Source of the DNA: Plantago major
Taxonomy: Eukaryota > Streptophyta > Magnoliopsida > Lamiales > Plantaginaceae
Assembly: GCA_026545765.1 (NCBI GenBank)
Contig: CM048842.1
Span: 92,159,230-92,223,229, forward strand
Direction of reading: 5' to 3'
DNA: 64,000 bases
The position numbers and the translations under genes are program-made. How positions within the stretch are numbered: the first letter of the stretch is position 1; each line of letters opens with the position of its first letter. This document shows positions 48,511 to 61,500 of this stretch, piece after piece. Under the pieces are notes generated by a model that was given only the letters and a program-made list of their open reading frames with translations, was not told the origin of the DNA and ran no database searches.

Positions 48511-50645
48511 GATTATACTCTATAAACTATATAGTATCAAAGTAACATGTGATGATGGGATACCAGACAATTTTCTTGGTTAGGTACGTACGGAATTAAA
48601 TCCGATAAATCTATACTTCAAATCTTTGACTTCATTTTGCACCCAACTGGTTTGAGAGATATTCGGGATTTGCTCTTTCCTTTGTATTTTAAAAAATGCA
48701 TACTACATTAAATATTGTAACATGATTCTTTCTACCTCTAACTTTGATACGAAGGAGTCTCTTTTCGCGTCATTCCAAATGCGAAGTAAGTTTACTTGTA
48801 CCATTGTACCCAAATCACCTCACACACCCACTTATTAACACTTCGCTCTCGTAGTCGTGTTAGCTTTTTTTTTTAAAGAGACTTGCTGTAAAATTAAGTA
48901 GAATACACTGAGGGTACGTATTCTTCTGCTTGAAATCCTCCCATATGTTTTTAATTATGTACTGTTAATCTGCGACAATTGGTCTTTCTTGCTTCATCAT
49001 TAATCATCGTAAGTGTGAATATGCGACAATTATGATTCACTTATCACTTTCTTTTTCGTTCACTAATAGTACTATACTATGGATTTGATCTATGCCAAGT
49101 TGCTCGTGGACAATATAGTATATTAACATATATACTACATGACGTTCCATTGCTCCATAAATGATGCTTTAAAATCTACACCATGCTATTACATGTTGCA
49201 CTCTATAATATTTTCAAATACATCATAGAAAAAAATCCCGTATATGAGTATTTAACTCTCAAAATATATATAGGAATATTACGGACATTTATCATATATC
49301 AAAGTCGAATAGTAGAGACTGAAATTACTAGACAATAGACAACTTTAATTGAGGGGTCTGCTCCTATACCAAACTTCCGGAACTTGCTGGGAGAAATTAG
49401 AATTGACTCATACCAACTACATAGCTAACCCCAACTCTGTGTTGATATTTTGATTCCCAAAATTAATCATGCACCACATTTTACGAGAAATAAATATACT
49501 GATCAAACCTGGGAAAGTATAGCGATAAAGGAGGAGAGAACGAAACCCCCCACATAAATTTACTTATAAGAGTTAGAACTATGGTGTAGACCCGTTGGGT
49601 GAAGTATGCACATATTAAAAGTCAGGATTAAAAATTGACTAGCTTATACATAAGTTTGAACTTGGCCAAGTAATATGTCTAATCAGGGGCGGAACCGGGG
49701 GCGTTCGCCCCCTTAAAATTTTAAAAATAAAATTTTTATATGTAATATTTTTCGTTAATTTATAATTTTGCCCCCCACAACCCCTGAAATAATCTAATAT
49801 ATATCATTTCGTCCCACCAAAGTTCAAATTCTGGATCCGTGCCTGTATCTAATAGTTACTTCATACTTGGGTTATATTAATGGCAGGTAGAAATACAAAG
49901 GAATCTGCATTATTGGTAGTTCCTTTTATGGGAAGGATGGATAACTTGAAATTTGACTGATACCAAAATTCATGCATAATGGACTTCGACCAGTCCTTTC
50001 CTTTCGTACGTTGTGATAAGATAATAGACAGAGTAGCTAGCTTTCCTTATCTGAGCTAAGAGTAATTATTTTAGTGTATGTTTGTAGACATGATTTATGT
50101 GAAGGATAGTTGATAAGTTAAAGTTATATACAATCATCAATGATCACCTTATTTTAGTGTATGTTTGTAAACATGTATGATTTATATATTTGACCGATAG
50201 TTGATAAGTTAAAGTTGTATACGATCATCAGTGATCTTAATTTTAGTTGATAAGTTAAAGTTGTGTACGATCATTAGTTGCAGGTTCGGCATATCATGGA
50301 GTCAAATTTGTAAAGTGATGTGGGATATTCTAATGGGTTATCAAGTTGAGGCATGATCCCTTAAAAGTCATTATTAAGGGGAGAAGGTTATCTACTTTAT
50401 ATGTTGTTTGGAGGATCTACTCACAAGTGATGTGGGATATTCTAACAACATGTATGATATTTAGGCAATAGGTATTTATCAAATAATTATCAGAATAATC
50501 CATTAATTAATCACAATGCTATATGATAACTTGTGTTTAATCAATCGTGATTTTTTTAAATGTTAGTAACTTTTTTTTTTTTTTTTTTTTGTCTTTCTTC
50601 TATATTGTTCTCACTTCTGAGTTTGTGATGCTACTAGCTAGGTTC
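48511..50645. other. Intergenic upstream of MIR390
   Basis: AT-rich; likely MIR390 promoter followed by repeats. Contains one hAT-type MITE (49684-49845) and, near 50080-50280, a short unit (TTGATAAGTTAAAGTTGTATACGATCATCA) repeated about three times. No protein gene seen. Confidence 0.45.
49676..49853. mobile_element. hAT-type MITE
   Basis: Element 49684-49845 (162 bp). Left end CAGGGGCGGAACCGGG; right end inverted CAGGCACGGATCCAGAATTT. Flanking 8-bp target duplications TGTCTAAT and TATCTAAT (one difference). Interior has GGGCGTTCGCCCCC and TTTTGCCCCCC typical of an abundant plant MITE family. Confidence 0.8.
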
Positions 50646-51649
50646 TGTTGTGTTTTGTTTTGCGGTAGTGTATGAGGATAGTAACGGAGTGGGTAAGGAA
50701 TAGGATTAGACTGCTGAGTAAAGGCTGGGCCTTATTCCTTAAGACTGTATTTGCCCCGCTCTGGTGCTAACGGTTTACTTGACAAATAGTCTCCCAAGAT
50801 AGAACAGCAGTATGTGAATCAAAGTTCTAGCACTCGAACTTGACTCTGCGAACGAAACAATAAAGGTTTTTCTGGCTTTAGAGAGAGTAGTTTAAGAGAA
50901 GGAAGAAGAATGGATTTCTGTGTGTTGAAATCGATTCTAGGGGGGGCTATTTATAATATTGAAGAGTTGCAGTCTGAATAGATGTATCCTTTCGTAAGAA
51001 AGGTCCCTGCAGAAACAAAAATTCAATGCACATCCGCTGGAATTTTCTTCAGATACATCCTTTGGCGAATGGTCGACCAGTCATTAAATTAAACCGAACG
51101 GACACAACTGTCATTGCATCAACCGGTCTCGACCGATAATGTTTTCAGATTTAACTGATTATCTTATCGCTTAACCAAACACAAAATATTTCGCCCAAAA
51201 GATAATAATCAACTCAGATCATGACTCGGACCTCGAACCCTCGGACCCGGACCATGAACCCACGAACCCACGGCCCACGTTCCTGGCGGGCAAGTGAGCT
51301 GGGCGTGTGTAGGAGCATCTAGCTCCTCCCCCGTCCCAAAGCATGGGTGCCCTAAGGGCCCAATCACTTAACCTGCCTCGACTAATAAGTAGTTTCTTCT
51401 TCCTCAATTTTAGCCATGTGGACTTTTCCCATTCCAACTCTTGGCATTCCATATTCAATGATCAACCAACACACTTTGAGCTTCAATAACTCTTTCACCT
51501 TTCAATGAATTTTAGTAATTCTTTCTCAAGTGTCTTCTACTACCATAGTAGATTATACACGCTTTAATGAAACTTCATTTCAAACGTGGGGCCCCTTTGG
51601 TTGAGGTACAAAGTCATGGACTAGCCTCATTAGTGCTAAAATTCTAACA
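50646..51649 (-). repeat. 3' LTR of the copia element
   Basis: About 1.0 kb; as written on the plus strand it runs TGTTGTGTTTTG..ATTCTAACA, with TG..CA ends. Near-duplicate of 56385-57395, differing by scattered substitutions and small indels. Confidence 0.93.
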
Positions 51650-52599
51650 ATCCCCACATGAAAGAGAATTGATGCTCACAAAGACAACGTGGTGCTCCAC
51701 TAGAATTTCTGCGGAAAATCATATTGCATCGGATCGATTGTCGGTGACATTGAATCGTCCCTAGTAGAATACCATCGGATTTACTTGCCACCCGGTGGGC
51801 GTGATGCCTTGAACCCGGGCGTTTAGTGTAAACCAAGACAATGATATCAACACAATAATTTTCCTTATTGCCTCGTTCCTTTTCTCAATCCGTTAAAGGC
51901 CTCGACTCGGATTCATAGATGTTCTCGTTTGAAGCGGCCTCCCATACTTCACACCCAAATAGGTGATCTCGTTCTAAGAGCATTCCTGCCAATGCTCTGC
52001 TCGTAAGCTAAAGAGATTAAGAATCTTCTTCAGAGATCATTAAGAGTTTTAGTGACTCATCCTCCGCCCTGCAGGAGCACTTAAATGTCTTTCACGGAAT
52101 GGCGCAAGTGGAGTTAGTAACTCTAAGTGCTCTTACCTCAAGTACAAAACTTCACGAGGCGCCATCGGTCCTTTACGCTTTAGTTGTCCCATTGAATCAA
52201 ATTCTTGGGATCTCCAACAAGATGATTGGGTTGCCACCGTAGAATTTCCTTATTTTGTGGGTCTTAAGCCCATTCCCCAGACAAGCAAAGGTACTTGATC
52301 CCCAGAAGCGCTTTGGTTAGCGGATCCGCAATGTTATCCTTTGATTTCACGTAATCAATAGTGATAACTCCCGAGAGATCAATCGCTTAATGGTTTTATG
52401 TCTTCGACGTATGTTCAGACTTACCATTGTACATGTTGTTGTCGCCTTCCTAATGCCGACATACCGTCACGTTGAATTGTCACATAAGGCATGTGCTTAT
52501 CCCAACAAGGACATCCTCTAAAATTCTCGAATTCTCGCTTCTTCTCCACTTTTGTCCAAAGCTATAAATTCGATTCCATTGTGGATCGGGCGATGCACG

Positions 52600-54110
52600 T
52601 TGCTTAGAGGACTTCCATGAATAAGACCGCCACCAATGGTAAATACGTAACCACCGGTGGACTTGGTGTTTGTACTATCGATATCCGATTTGCATCATTG
52701 TATCCTTCTAATCCGCCGGATATCTTCCATAGTGTAATCCATAGTCTATTGTGGTCTTTAAGTATCCCAATAGATGAAGTAGAGCTTTCAAAGGAGCTTT
52801 TCCGGATTACGCGTAAATCTAGCCAACTTGTTGATCGCATGAGCAATATCAGTGACGAGTGCTTCATCACGCACATCAAACCGCCAATTATCTCGAGCAT
52901 ATTGCGTTTGGTTTACAGGATCACCTAAGTGTTTGTCAAACACAAAGATTCGTACATTGGTGTCCTTGCACATCGACATCAAAGACCTCATATCTCTTTA
53001 ACATCTCTTCAATATAATGAGATTGTGAAAGCACCAAACCCTCGGTGTTTTAGAGATTTTATCCCTAAGATTAAATCGCTACACCCAAGTCTTTCATATC
53101 GAAAAATTGTTTCAACATTTGCTTTGTTTTCGTGATCAAATCCAGGCTACTTCAAAGAATGAGCATGTCGTCTACATATAAGCATATCATGACAAAGGAT
53201 TCACGTTCCCTTCACATAGACACACTTATCACACTCATTTATAGAAAATCCCTTTGATCGCAACGTGTTGTCAAACTTTTCGTGCCATTGTTTAGGAGCT
53301 TGCTTGAGTCCGCATAATGACTTGACAAGACGCAGACCTTCTTCTCTTGTCTCGAACCACATACCCTTCAGTTGTTCCATATAAATTTCCTCGTCAAATC
53401 TCCATTTAGGAAAGGCTTTAACATCCATTTGGTGTATCTCAAAACCACGCAAAGGCTATGGCTATGAATACTCTAATGGAAGTTATTCTGACACAAAGTA
53501 GTATGTGTCAAAGTAATCAAGTCCTCCTTTTGTCTATAGCCTTTGACTACTAGACAGCCTTGTATTTATCAATGGTTCCATCCGCTTTATACTTGCGTTT
53601 GAGTATCCACTTGCAACCCAATGGCTTATTTCCGGAGGAAGGTCAACCACTTCCCAAGTATGATTTTGCGGATGGAGTCCATTTCACTTTCAATGGCCTC
53701 TTTCCAAAAGGGGCTTCAGAGTGAACATCGCCTCTTGGATAGTTCTAGCTCATTTTCCACAAGGTATGTGAGAAAATCAGACCAAAGTCTTTCCGAGTCC
53801 TAGCCCGCTTACTCCTCCTTGGTTCGATATCGGAACCTCCACGTTCTCTTGATGTGCGACTTGACCTGGAATTCTCGGTGGTAAATCTTCCGCTCAGTAG
53901 CATTCTCAGAGGAGGTGATCCTATAGTTCGAATATTTTCTGAAGGTACACCTTCGAATTCTGCATTAGGGCCTCTTGGGTCAGGGACCCCCACAGGGACC
54001 CGCACAGGGTCCCCCACAGGGACCACCACAGGGCCCCCTACAGGGACCACCACAGGGTCCCCCACAGGGATCACCGCATTTGACCCTATCAGATTATCAT
54101 AGTCTCGTTC
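52600..54110 (-). pseudogene. Copia reverse transcriptase region and integrase-RT linker (fossil)
   Basis: Recognisable segments include QMDVKAFP, SLCGLKQAPKQWHEKFD and, upstream, the linker RRSKRARTRKDFG. In the linker, 53980-54075 is a short tandem repeat coding for PVGDPVVVPVGGP-type units. RNase H lies toward 52600. Broken copy. Confidence 0.8.
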
Positions 54111-54335
54111 ACGAGAGACTATCTTTTCCTTTCTAGGAAAAACTTCTTCAAAGAATTGCGATTCCTTGATTCAATGACGGTGCCCTCATGGATGTCCGGT
54201 ACCAAATGACTTATGCACTAGGAAGCGATAAGCGCATCGTTGTTTGCATATCCTATAAATATGCAATCTATCCTTTGGTCCAATCTTTACTTGCTTTGGT
54301 TTGGGTATTACCACCTTAGCAAGCATTCCACACTT

Positions 54336-55783
54336 TCAAGTGTTTGTAAGAGGGCTTGTTTCTTTCCACAGTTCATATGGAGTAATATAACTATTTTTCC
54401 GGGGTATTCTTAAGAATGGTAGTTGCCGTGAGAATAGCCTCCCCACAAATTCAGGGTAATCCAATCTAGTAATAGTGCATTCATCATCTCCTTTAGAGTA
54501 CGATTTTATGCTCAAAGAACCATTAGATTGAGGAGAATATGGAGTGGTTTGATGAATAATGCCAAACTGTGAGCAATATTCTTCAAGTGGTCCTGCATAT
54601 TCTCCACCTCTATCACTTCGAATTACTTTAATTCGAGTACTAAGTTGATTTTCAACTTCAGTTTTGTAATGTTTAAATGCTTCTAAGGTTTCGTCCTTAC
54701 TCCTTAGCAAATAAACATAACAATATCTAGTGCAATCATCGATAAAAGTAACAAAGTACTTTTTCCCTCCTCTAGTTTGCACAAATTTTAAGTCACACAA
54801 ATCACTGTGAATTAATTCTAGAGGAGACGTGGTTCTGTTCACTGAGTGAAATGGTGCCCTTGTTAGTTTTGCTTCCACACAAACCTCGCATTTACTTTGA
54901 GGATTGATTTCAAAGGACGGCAAATGATTCGTTTTAATTAACTTTCGAATTGCATTGTAGTTTGTATGTCCTAATCTATGGTGCCATAAATTAGAAGACT
55001 CAATCAAGTAAGTAGAATCATTGTTTTCATTGCTTGCAAAAGAGCGTATTACAGACATTTTGAAGAGCCCATCACACATGTAGCCCTTTCCTACAAACTG
55101 ACCATTTTTCATCATTACAAACTGACTGGACTCGAAAGTCATCTTAAAACCTGCCCTAACAAGCAGAGGTCCGGACACCAAGTTCTTGCGAATATCCGGA
55201 ACGTGCATCACTTCGTTCAGTATGAGCTCCTTCCCGGAAGTCATCTTCAGAACCACCTTGCCAACTCCCTTCACCTCGGATGTAGCGTCATTCCCATGAA
55301 CAGCTTCTTATCCTTCACTGGAGAGTAGGTGGAGAAAGCACCCCTGTCAGAACAAATGTGCCGAGTTGCACCCGTATCAATCCACCATTGTTTCGGATTC
55401 TCAACCAGGTTTGCCTCCAAGACCACAGCAGCAAAGGAATTAACCAAATCCTCCACTATAGGGTCATTCTTTGTTTCTGCAACATTGGCCTTCTCTTTCT
55501 TGAGTTGGTGACAGTCCGCCTTCATATGCCCTGGCTTTCCGCAATTGAAGCAGTTTCCTTTGATCCTCTGGAAGGTCTGGTTTCGAATTCCTTGAGACTT
55601 CACGTCGCCATCACGCGTCTTGCTTTCTTCTGGGTTCCTCGACTTTCCTTGAATCGACAAGGTGAGCCTTTGCTTCAACTTGTCGCTTCCTTCGCTTAGA
55701 GCCTTGCGGTTGTCCTCTGAATCAAGCTTGATGATCAACTCCTCAAGTCCCATTTCCTTGGTCTTCAATTTGAGATAACTCAT
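54336..55783 (-). pseudogene. Copia gag end, protease and integrase region (fossil)
   Basis: Contains the gag zinc knuckle CFNCGKPGHMKADCH, the protease motif WWIDTGATRHICSD, an integrase zinc-binding stretch (HHRLGHTNYNAI, CEVCVEAK) and the integrase core (LIHSDLCD, TFIDDCTRY, RSDRGGEY, TTPYSPQSNG). Broken copy. Confidence 0.88.
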
Positions 55784-56351
55784 GAACTCGTTCCATGATG
55801 GCGGCGATTTCTCAATCGGTGAAGCGACCGAAATGACTCATTAGGCTTCATGCCCTCCTGTTCCAAATCATGGAGAATCATTTGATACTCCAGAACCTGA
55901 CTCATCACGGACTTCGAGTCATTCATTCTGAAGTTCAAAAATTTCCCCACAATGAACTTCTTTGCACCGGCATCCTGTACAAGATTTTCGATTGCTCCCA
56001 CAACTCCTTCAGGTACCTAAACGCAAAGTAGAGAACATCGAAAGACAATTAAGGATGTAGTTCTTACATGAAATCTGCATGGATCCAAGCATCATAGGAC
56101 AGTTGTTTCCGCTTGTCTTCTTCAAGACCTTCTTCTCCTCCGAGACATGGCGGCTGATCAATCTCCCGCAGTGGGTGGAGCAGAGTTTCAAGAAGAAGGT
56201 AACTTTCGAACCCAATGGTTGTCAAGTAGAACCTCATCTTCTGTTTCCACTGTTTGAAGTTCGTCCCCAGGAACTTCTCTGGTTTCTCCCCGTGGTTGGC
56301 AACATTGATTCGGGGAGCAGGAACGTCAACAGCAACTTCGTTGGCAGACAT
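55784..56351 (-). pseudogene. Copia gag N-terminal region (fossil)
   Basis: Begins at 56351 with MSANEVAVDVPAP, followed by EKFLGTNFKQWKQKMRFYLT, the typical copia gag (UBN2-like) start, only about 33 bp inside the 5' LTR. Broken copy. Confidence 0.8.
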
Positions 56352-56384
56352 CTTCGATACACTGGCACAAATACAGTCTTAAGT

Positions 56385-57395
56385 TGTTGTGTTTTGTTTT
56401 GCGGTAGTGTATGAAGATAGTAACGGAGTGGGTAAGGAATAGGATTAGACTGCTGAGCAAAGGTTGGGCCTTATTCCTTAAGACTGTATTTGCCCCGCTC
56501 TGGTGCTAACGGTTTACTTGACAAATAGTCTCCCAAGATAGAACAGCAGTATGTGAATCAAAGTTCTAGCACTCGAACTTGACTTCTGAACGAAACAATA
56601 AAGGTTTTTCTGGCTTTAGAGAGAGTAGTTTAAGAGAAGGAAGAAGAATGGATTTCTGTGTGTTGAAATCGATTCTAGGGGGGGCTATTTATAATATTGA
56701 AGAGTTGCAGTCTGAATAGATGTATCCTTTCGCAGAAAGGTCCCTGCAGAAACAAAAATTCGAACAGACACATCTGTTGGAATTTTCGTTTCAGATACAT
56801 CCTTTGGCGAATGGTCGATCAGTCATTAAATTAAACCGAACGGACACAACTGTCATTGCATCAACCGGTCTCGACCGATGGGCTGGTTTCAGACTTAACC
56901 GATTATCTTATTGGGCTTAACCAAACACAAAATATTTCTGGCCCAAAAAGATAATAATCAACTCTAGACCGCAACCCTCGAACCCACGGACCCCGGACCC
57001 TCGAACCCACGAGCCCACGGCCCGAGACCCAGGAGCCAGGTGGGTGCGTGTGTAGGAGCATCTAGCTCCTCCCCCCTTCCAAAAGCATGGGTGCCCTAAG
57101 GGCCCAATCACTTAACCCAAGCCTTGGACTAATAAGTAGTTTCTTCTTCCTCAATTTTAGCCATGTGGGACTTTTCCCATTCCAACTCTTGGCATTCCAT
57201 ATTCAATGCATCAACCAACACACTTTGAAATTTTCAATAACTCTTTCACCTTTCAATGAATTTTAGTAATTCTTTCTCAAGTGTCTTCTACTACCATAGT
57301 AGATTATACACGTTTAATGAAACTTCATTTCAAACGTGGGCCTTTTGGTTGAAGACAAAAATTGGGTAAATTTCATTAGTGCTAAAATTCTAACA
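56385..57395 (-). repeat. 5' LTR of the copia element
   Basis: About 1.0 kb partner of 50646-51649. The adjacent internal sequence (56368-56383) is an exact 16-bp inverted copy of an LTR segment rather than a tRNA-Met-type primer site. Confidence 0.93.
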
Positions 57396-57400
57396 GGTTC

Positions 57401-58538
57401 AGTTTTAACTAAAAGAGGAAAAGAAAAAAGAAAAAGAAAAGGGGATGGAATTAGTTTCCCTGCAGGCCTGCACACGGCATTGTTGACTGGGCCTATAAAC
57501 CTGTAAGATTGAAACTGGACTGGACCCAGATATACAAAAAATGACCCAGTTTAAACGGCCATTAAGAAGTCCACAGCATCTCTGGTCCTGGCAAAGTTTC
57601 AGGGAAAAATTACTCCCAAGTACACATATCCGTTCCTCTTGAAAAGTCTGGTTCCAACTTCCAAGTCTCAATTCATTTAGCCTTTTTCTAGGTAGTGTTG
57701 TTATGTGAGTTGGTTCTTAATACGTATCCGACCTAGCTCGGTTGTTAAGCTTCAAATTCAACTCGCTCAATAAGGTAGTCGAGTTTAACTTGAGCCATGC
57801 AAAAGCTCATTTTGTTATTGAGTCGGGCATTCTTAACTATTTTTAATACCTGGTCTCGCTAATGTTTACAATATACACTCTTGTGTATTTATATGCAAGT
57901 GCCCAAGTCATAACTCGTCTAGGCTTCGTTCATCCCTAAAATCACTTCTTTATATTAATGCGCATTTTCCAGTTTCATTCTCATTCAGGCTCGAACCTGT
58001 TAGATTCCAACACGCCGAGTTCGAATTTATCTACGATGACTTAAGTTCAAACTGGTATACTGATTCCTTATGTTCGAATTCATGTTCAGATAATGTTCGA
58101 ATCAAGCTCAACGTATACCAATTTCAGCCTGGGTGAGCTCACGACGTGAAAATCTCGACCCAGGTCCAATAAAGTCACTAGTTCGAGTTATTTACAGTGG
58201 CTCGAGCTCAAACTGGAATAATGGCCCGTTCCATTCGAATTTCGGTTCAAGTGCCATCCGAATCGGGTTAAGATATGAAAATATGACTTAGGTCCAATAG
58301 AGTAAGTCTCTGTTATTTTCAACTGAAATTTATTGAACTGAATTGTAGTGTAAAATATAACTAAGCAGAACTGAATGGAACTGAACTGAATGAGTTTTCT
58401 GCGAGTCGGAACATGCCATCCCAATTTAACAATCTGGAATGATTTGAGCCATTAATTTCAGTCGCAGCTGAGTGAGATTATATTACTGGTACATTTCATT
58501 CCACTTCCTTGTTCATTCAAACAGAGAAAATATCTCTC
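57401..58538. other. Intergenic: repeat-rich promoter region of the MATE gene
   Basis: 57700-58260 is an old GCTCGAG/GAACTCG-type repeat. A degenerate Tourist-like MITE follows (58316-58417), then the presumed core promoter and 5' leader. No other gene seen. Confidence 0.4.
58316..58417. mobile_element. Tourist-like MITE, copy 3 (degenerate)
   Basis: Roughly the reverse complement of copies 1 and 2: CTCTGTTATTTTCAACTG at the left and GAGTTTTCTGCGAGTCGGAAC at the right, with the family's CTGAACTGAA interior. It lies about 120 bp before the MATE start codon. Confidence 0.6.
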
Positions 58539-61500
58539 ATGGTGATGGCGTCTTCTTCTGGTATAATCACTGTCCAACACCATCTTCGTCACACACTTTC
58601 AGGCCACTGCTATCCGCGAGACGTCGTCGTTTCCGTTTCTCCGTTATCGATTTCCAGTGGCGGCAATTTATACCGTTACTCTTCAGCTAAACGACTCCGT
58701 ACAGTTCTCAGATCAACATCACCGAATAGAAATCCCAGCACCGTTCAGCACGACTCGGAGCCTAATGGTGAAGAAGGACGGGCCGGGCTACAGGATCCGG
58801 TTCCGGATGCTACTAGTACTCGTACAGATTTATTCTCTCGTCTTAAGTATGTCCTTTTTACCTTCACTGAAGCTTCTTCAATTTGCTGTTTATTTGAATT
58901 TTGATCATATACAATGCACACTGAGTTGCTATTGATGTTTGATTTTAGATAGTAGCTGAATGAATTGACATTGTGGATTTGTGGTGTTTATTTAAATTTC
59001 GATCATATACAATGCATACTGAGTTGCTATTGATGTATGATTTTAGATAGTAGCTGAATCACAATAAAGGTTTATGTAGCTCACTGTTTGGTGGCTTTGG
59101 CTGAAACTTTCACGTATCATGAACTTGGTGTTATTTGGAGAAGCTTTATCGTTTCTGATTCCTCTATCTAGAAATATCATTTATGTTCCACATTTTGTGG
59201 ATTTTATAGGAGGGAATTCAAATTTGATGGACTTGTAATGGATATTATATCAATTGCCGTGCCCGCCGCTCTGGCTCTGGCAGCTGACCCGATTACTTCG
59301 CTTGTAGATACAGGATTCGTCGGCCATTTGGGTATTCTCCCTTCCTTTTTGGTTTTTGTCATGTTTCATTCAAGGATGATAATTCATGAAGACATGAACA
59401 GACCAGTATGTTAGTTTGGTCCAAAACATGTGATGTGTTGCTTATACATGATTTTCTTGTACTATTGATGAGTTGAAAGAAAATTGATGCTTAAGATTTT
59501 ATTTTCGATTGAAGAGTGAGGAATATTTCCTGGATATGGAGTTCAGTAGGAATTATCTCCTTTAACTGCATTTTTAGCTTCTACTCCTTTGCCTACACTC
59601 CGAATGCCAAGATTATTAAGTCAGCTTAATTTTAAATTCGACATCCTCGAGCTTCTTTCAGCTAACGTTGCCATGATGTTTAGGATCCGCTGAACTAGCA
59701 GCAGTTGGTGTATCTGGGGCTGTGTTCAACCTTGTGTCTAAATTGTTCAATGTACCTTTGCTCAATATCACAACATCTTTCGTTGCTGAAGAGCAGGCAT
59801 TGGCCAAGAAAGCTGATGACTATAGCCAACCTGCCAAGGGTACTCTCTGTCATCATCTAGTATCATATTTTTTGTGGTTCCTCTGCATACTTCATGGTGG
59901 TAATTTTATGTTGTCTTTATAACATTACCTTGCAGGCCAGAAAATCAAGATCTTCCTTCCTTCAATATCAACTTCTTTGATACTTGCTGCGGCCCTTGGC
60001 ATTATTGAAGCTGTTGCACTTTCCTCAGGATCCAGTATTTTAATGAATACGATGGGTATACCTGTTGTATGTCTTTTGTAGCTAAATAAAGAACTTTTCC
60101 AATAGGAGTACTTTATAGAAACCTACTTAATTGTAATTCTGTTTGCCACAAATTTTGGATAGTTGTGCATTCTGTAATCACGCTCAATTTAATCTGAAGA
60201 TAATCCTACACATAATTAACAATAATTAATCTGAGTGTTATAATATAAACTACCGAAACAACATGATAACACTTTGAAATTTCTAGTGACAATACTAGGG
60301 ATTTTCAGTTCAACTTCCATAACTGTCAGAGGAAACTTTGTCTTGTTAAGTTTAAAGCTCCTCACTTATACTATATGTTATATGATGGCGGATGAAAGAA
60401 ATTGATTCCATACTTCCCCTAGTTATAATCGTTATGGTCTATTCTATCATATAAATTTCTTTATTGGAGATAGTGTACTGATTCTCACTTATGCTTGGCT
60501 ACAACAGGATTCACCTATGCGCATACCAGCTGAACAATTTCTTAGTCTGAGGGCATTTGGTGCTCCGGCAATCGTTGTAGCACTTGCTTTACAAGGAACT
60601 TTCCGCGGCTTTAAGGATACAAAGACACCTTTTTATGCTATTGGCAAGTATTACCATTCCGTAGTTCTCGAATTTTTTCTTTGCTAGTTGTCATACAATA
60701 TGAAACTATTATCAAAATTTTCTCTCAGGCATTAAGGTTTGTGACACAGATGTTTGCAGCAACTTCATTTTCAACTGTGAAGAGACAATGCTTAAAATGC
60801 TGGCTTTTATTGTTCCTGGCTCCAGCATTCTTGATTTAACCAGCAACAAGTACTTTAGATTTGAATAATTAGCAACAAACTTTGCTGTTCAAGCAGTAAA
60901 AAATTGGGTAGCCATTAGTCCATTATCACATGGAACTTTTTTCTCGAATATTCTACATCTATCATTTTATGTAGACTTGTACAATCGGTGGCATTAAGCA
61001 CCTTTGCTGGAACTATACACCCTTTATATGCATGATACAGGTCAATGGATATTTTTGTCTTTTGGTATTATGAATAATCTTAAATTTTAAACAACTAATT
61101 TCAATACTAGTCATGACCAAGCTGCTAGGCAGTGGTAATTAATTGCTGCAGGATGAAATCTGTTGTTTTCTTTTTCTTTTTGGAGTATCTCTTACTGTAT
61201 CTAAAATGATTCTCAGGAGCTGGAAACATACTCAATGCAGTGCTTGATCCAATATTAATTTTCTTTTGTGGTTTTGGAATTGGTGGGGCTGCCATTGCAA
61301 CTGTCGTTTCTGAGTACGTCAATGATGTGGTATAAGTATAACTAGCCCCACGGTTCCTGCATGCACCACGCACATTACCACATCGTTGAAAGTTGTTTGA
61401 CGGCTATTTGTTCTTCCATGTATTATTTTTCAGGTACTTAACCGCTATAATTCTTCTATGGAAATTGAGCGGTGAAGTGCAACTTATTGCACCGAGTATC

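Larger units (their letters stand above)
50641..57400 (-). mobile_element. Ty1/copia LTR retrotransposon, structurally complete but broken
   Basis: Element 50646-57395 (6.75 kb), coding on the minus strand, flanked by perfect 5-bp target duplications GGTTC (50641-50645 and 57396-57400). Domain order gag with zinc knuckle, protease, integrase, reverse transcriptase marks it as Ty1/copia. A polypurine tract (GTGGGGA) borders the 3' LTR. The coding region is broken in several places, so it is a fossil; LTR divergence of several percent by eye suggests moderate age. Confidence 0.93.
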
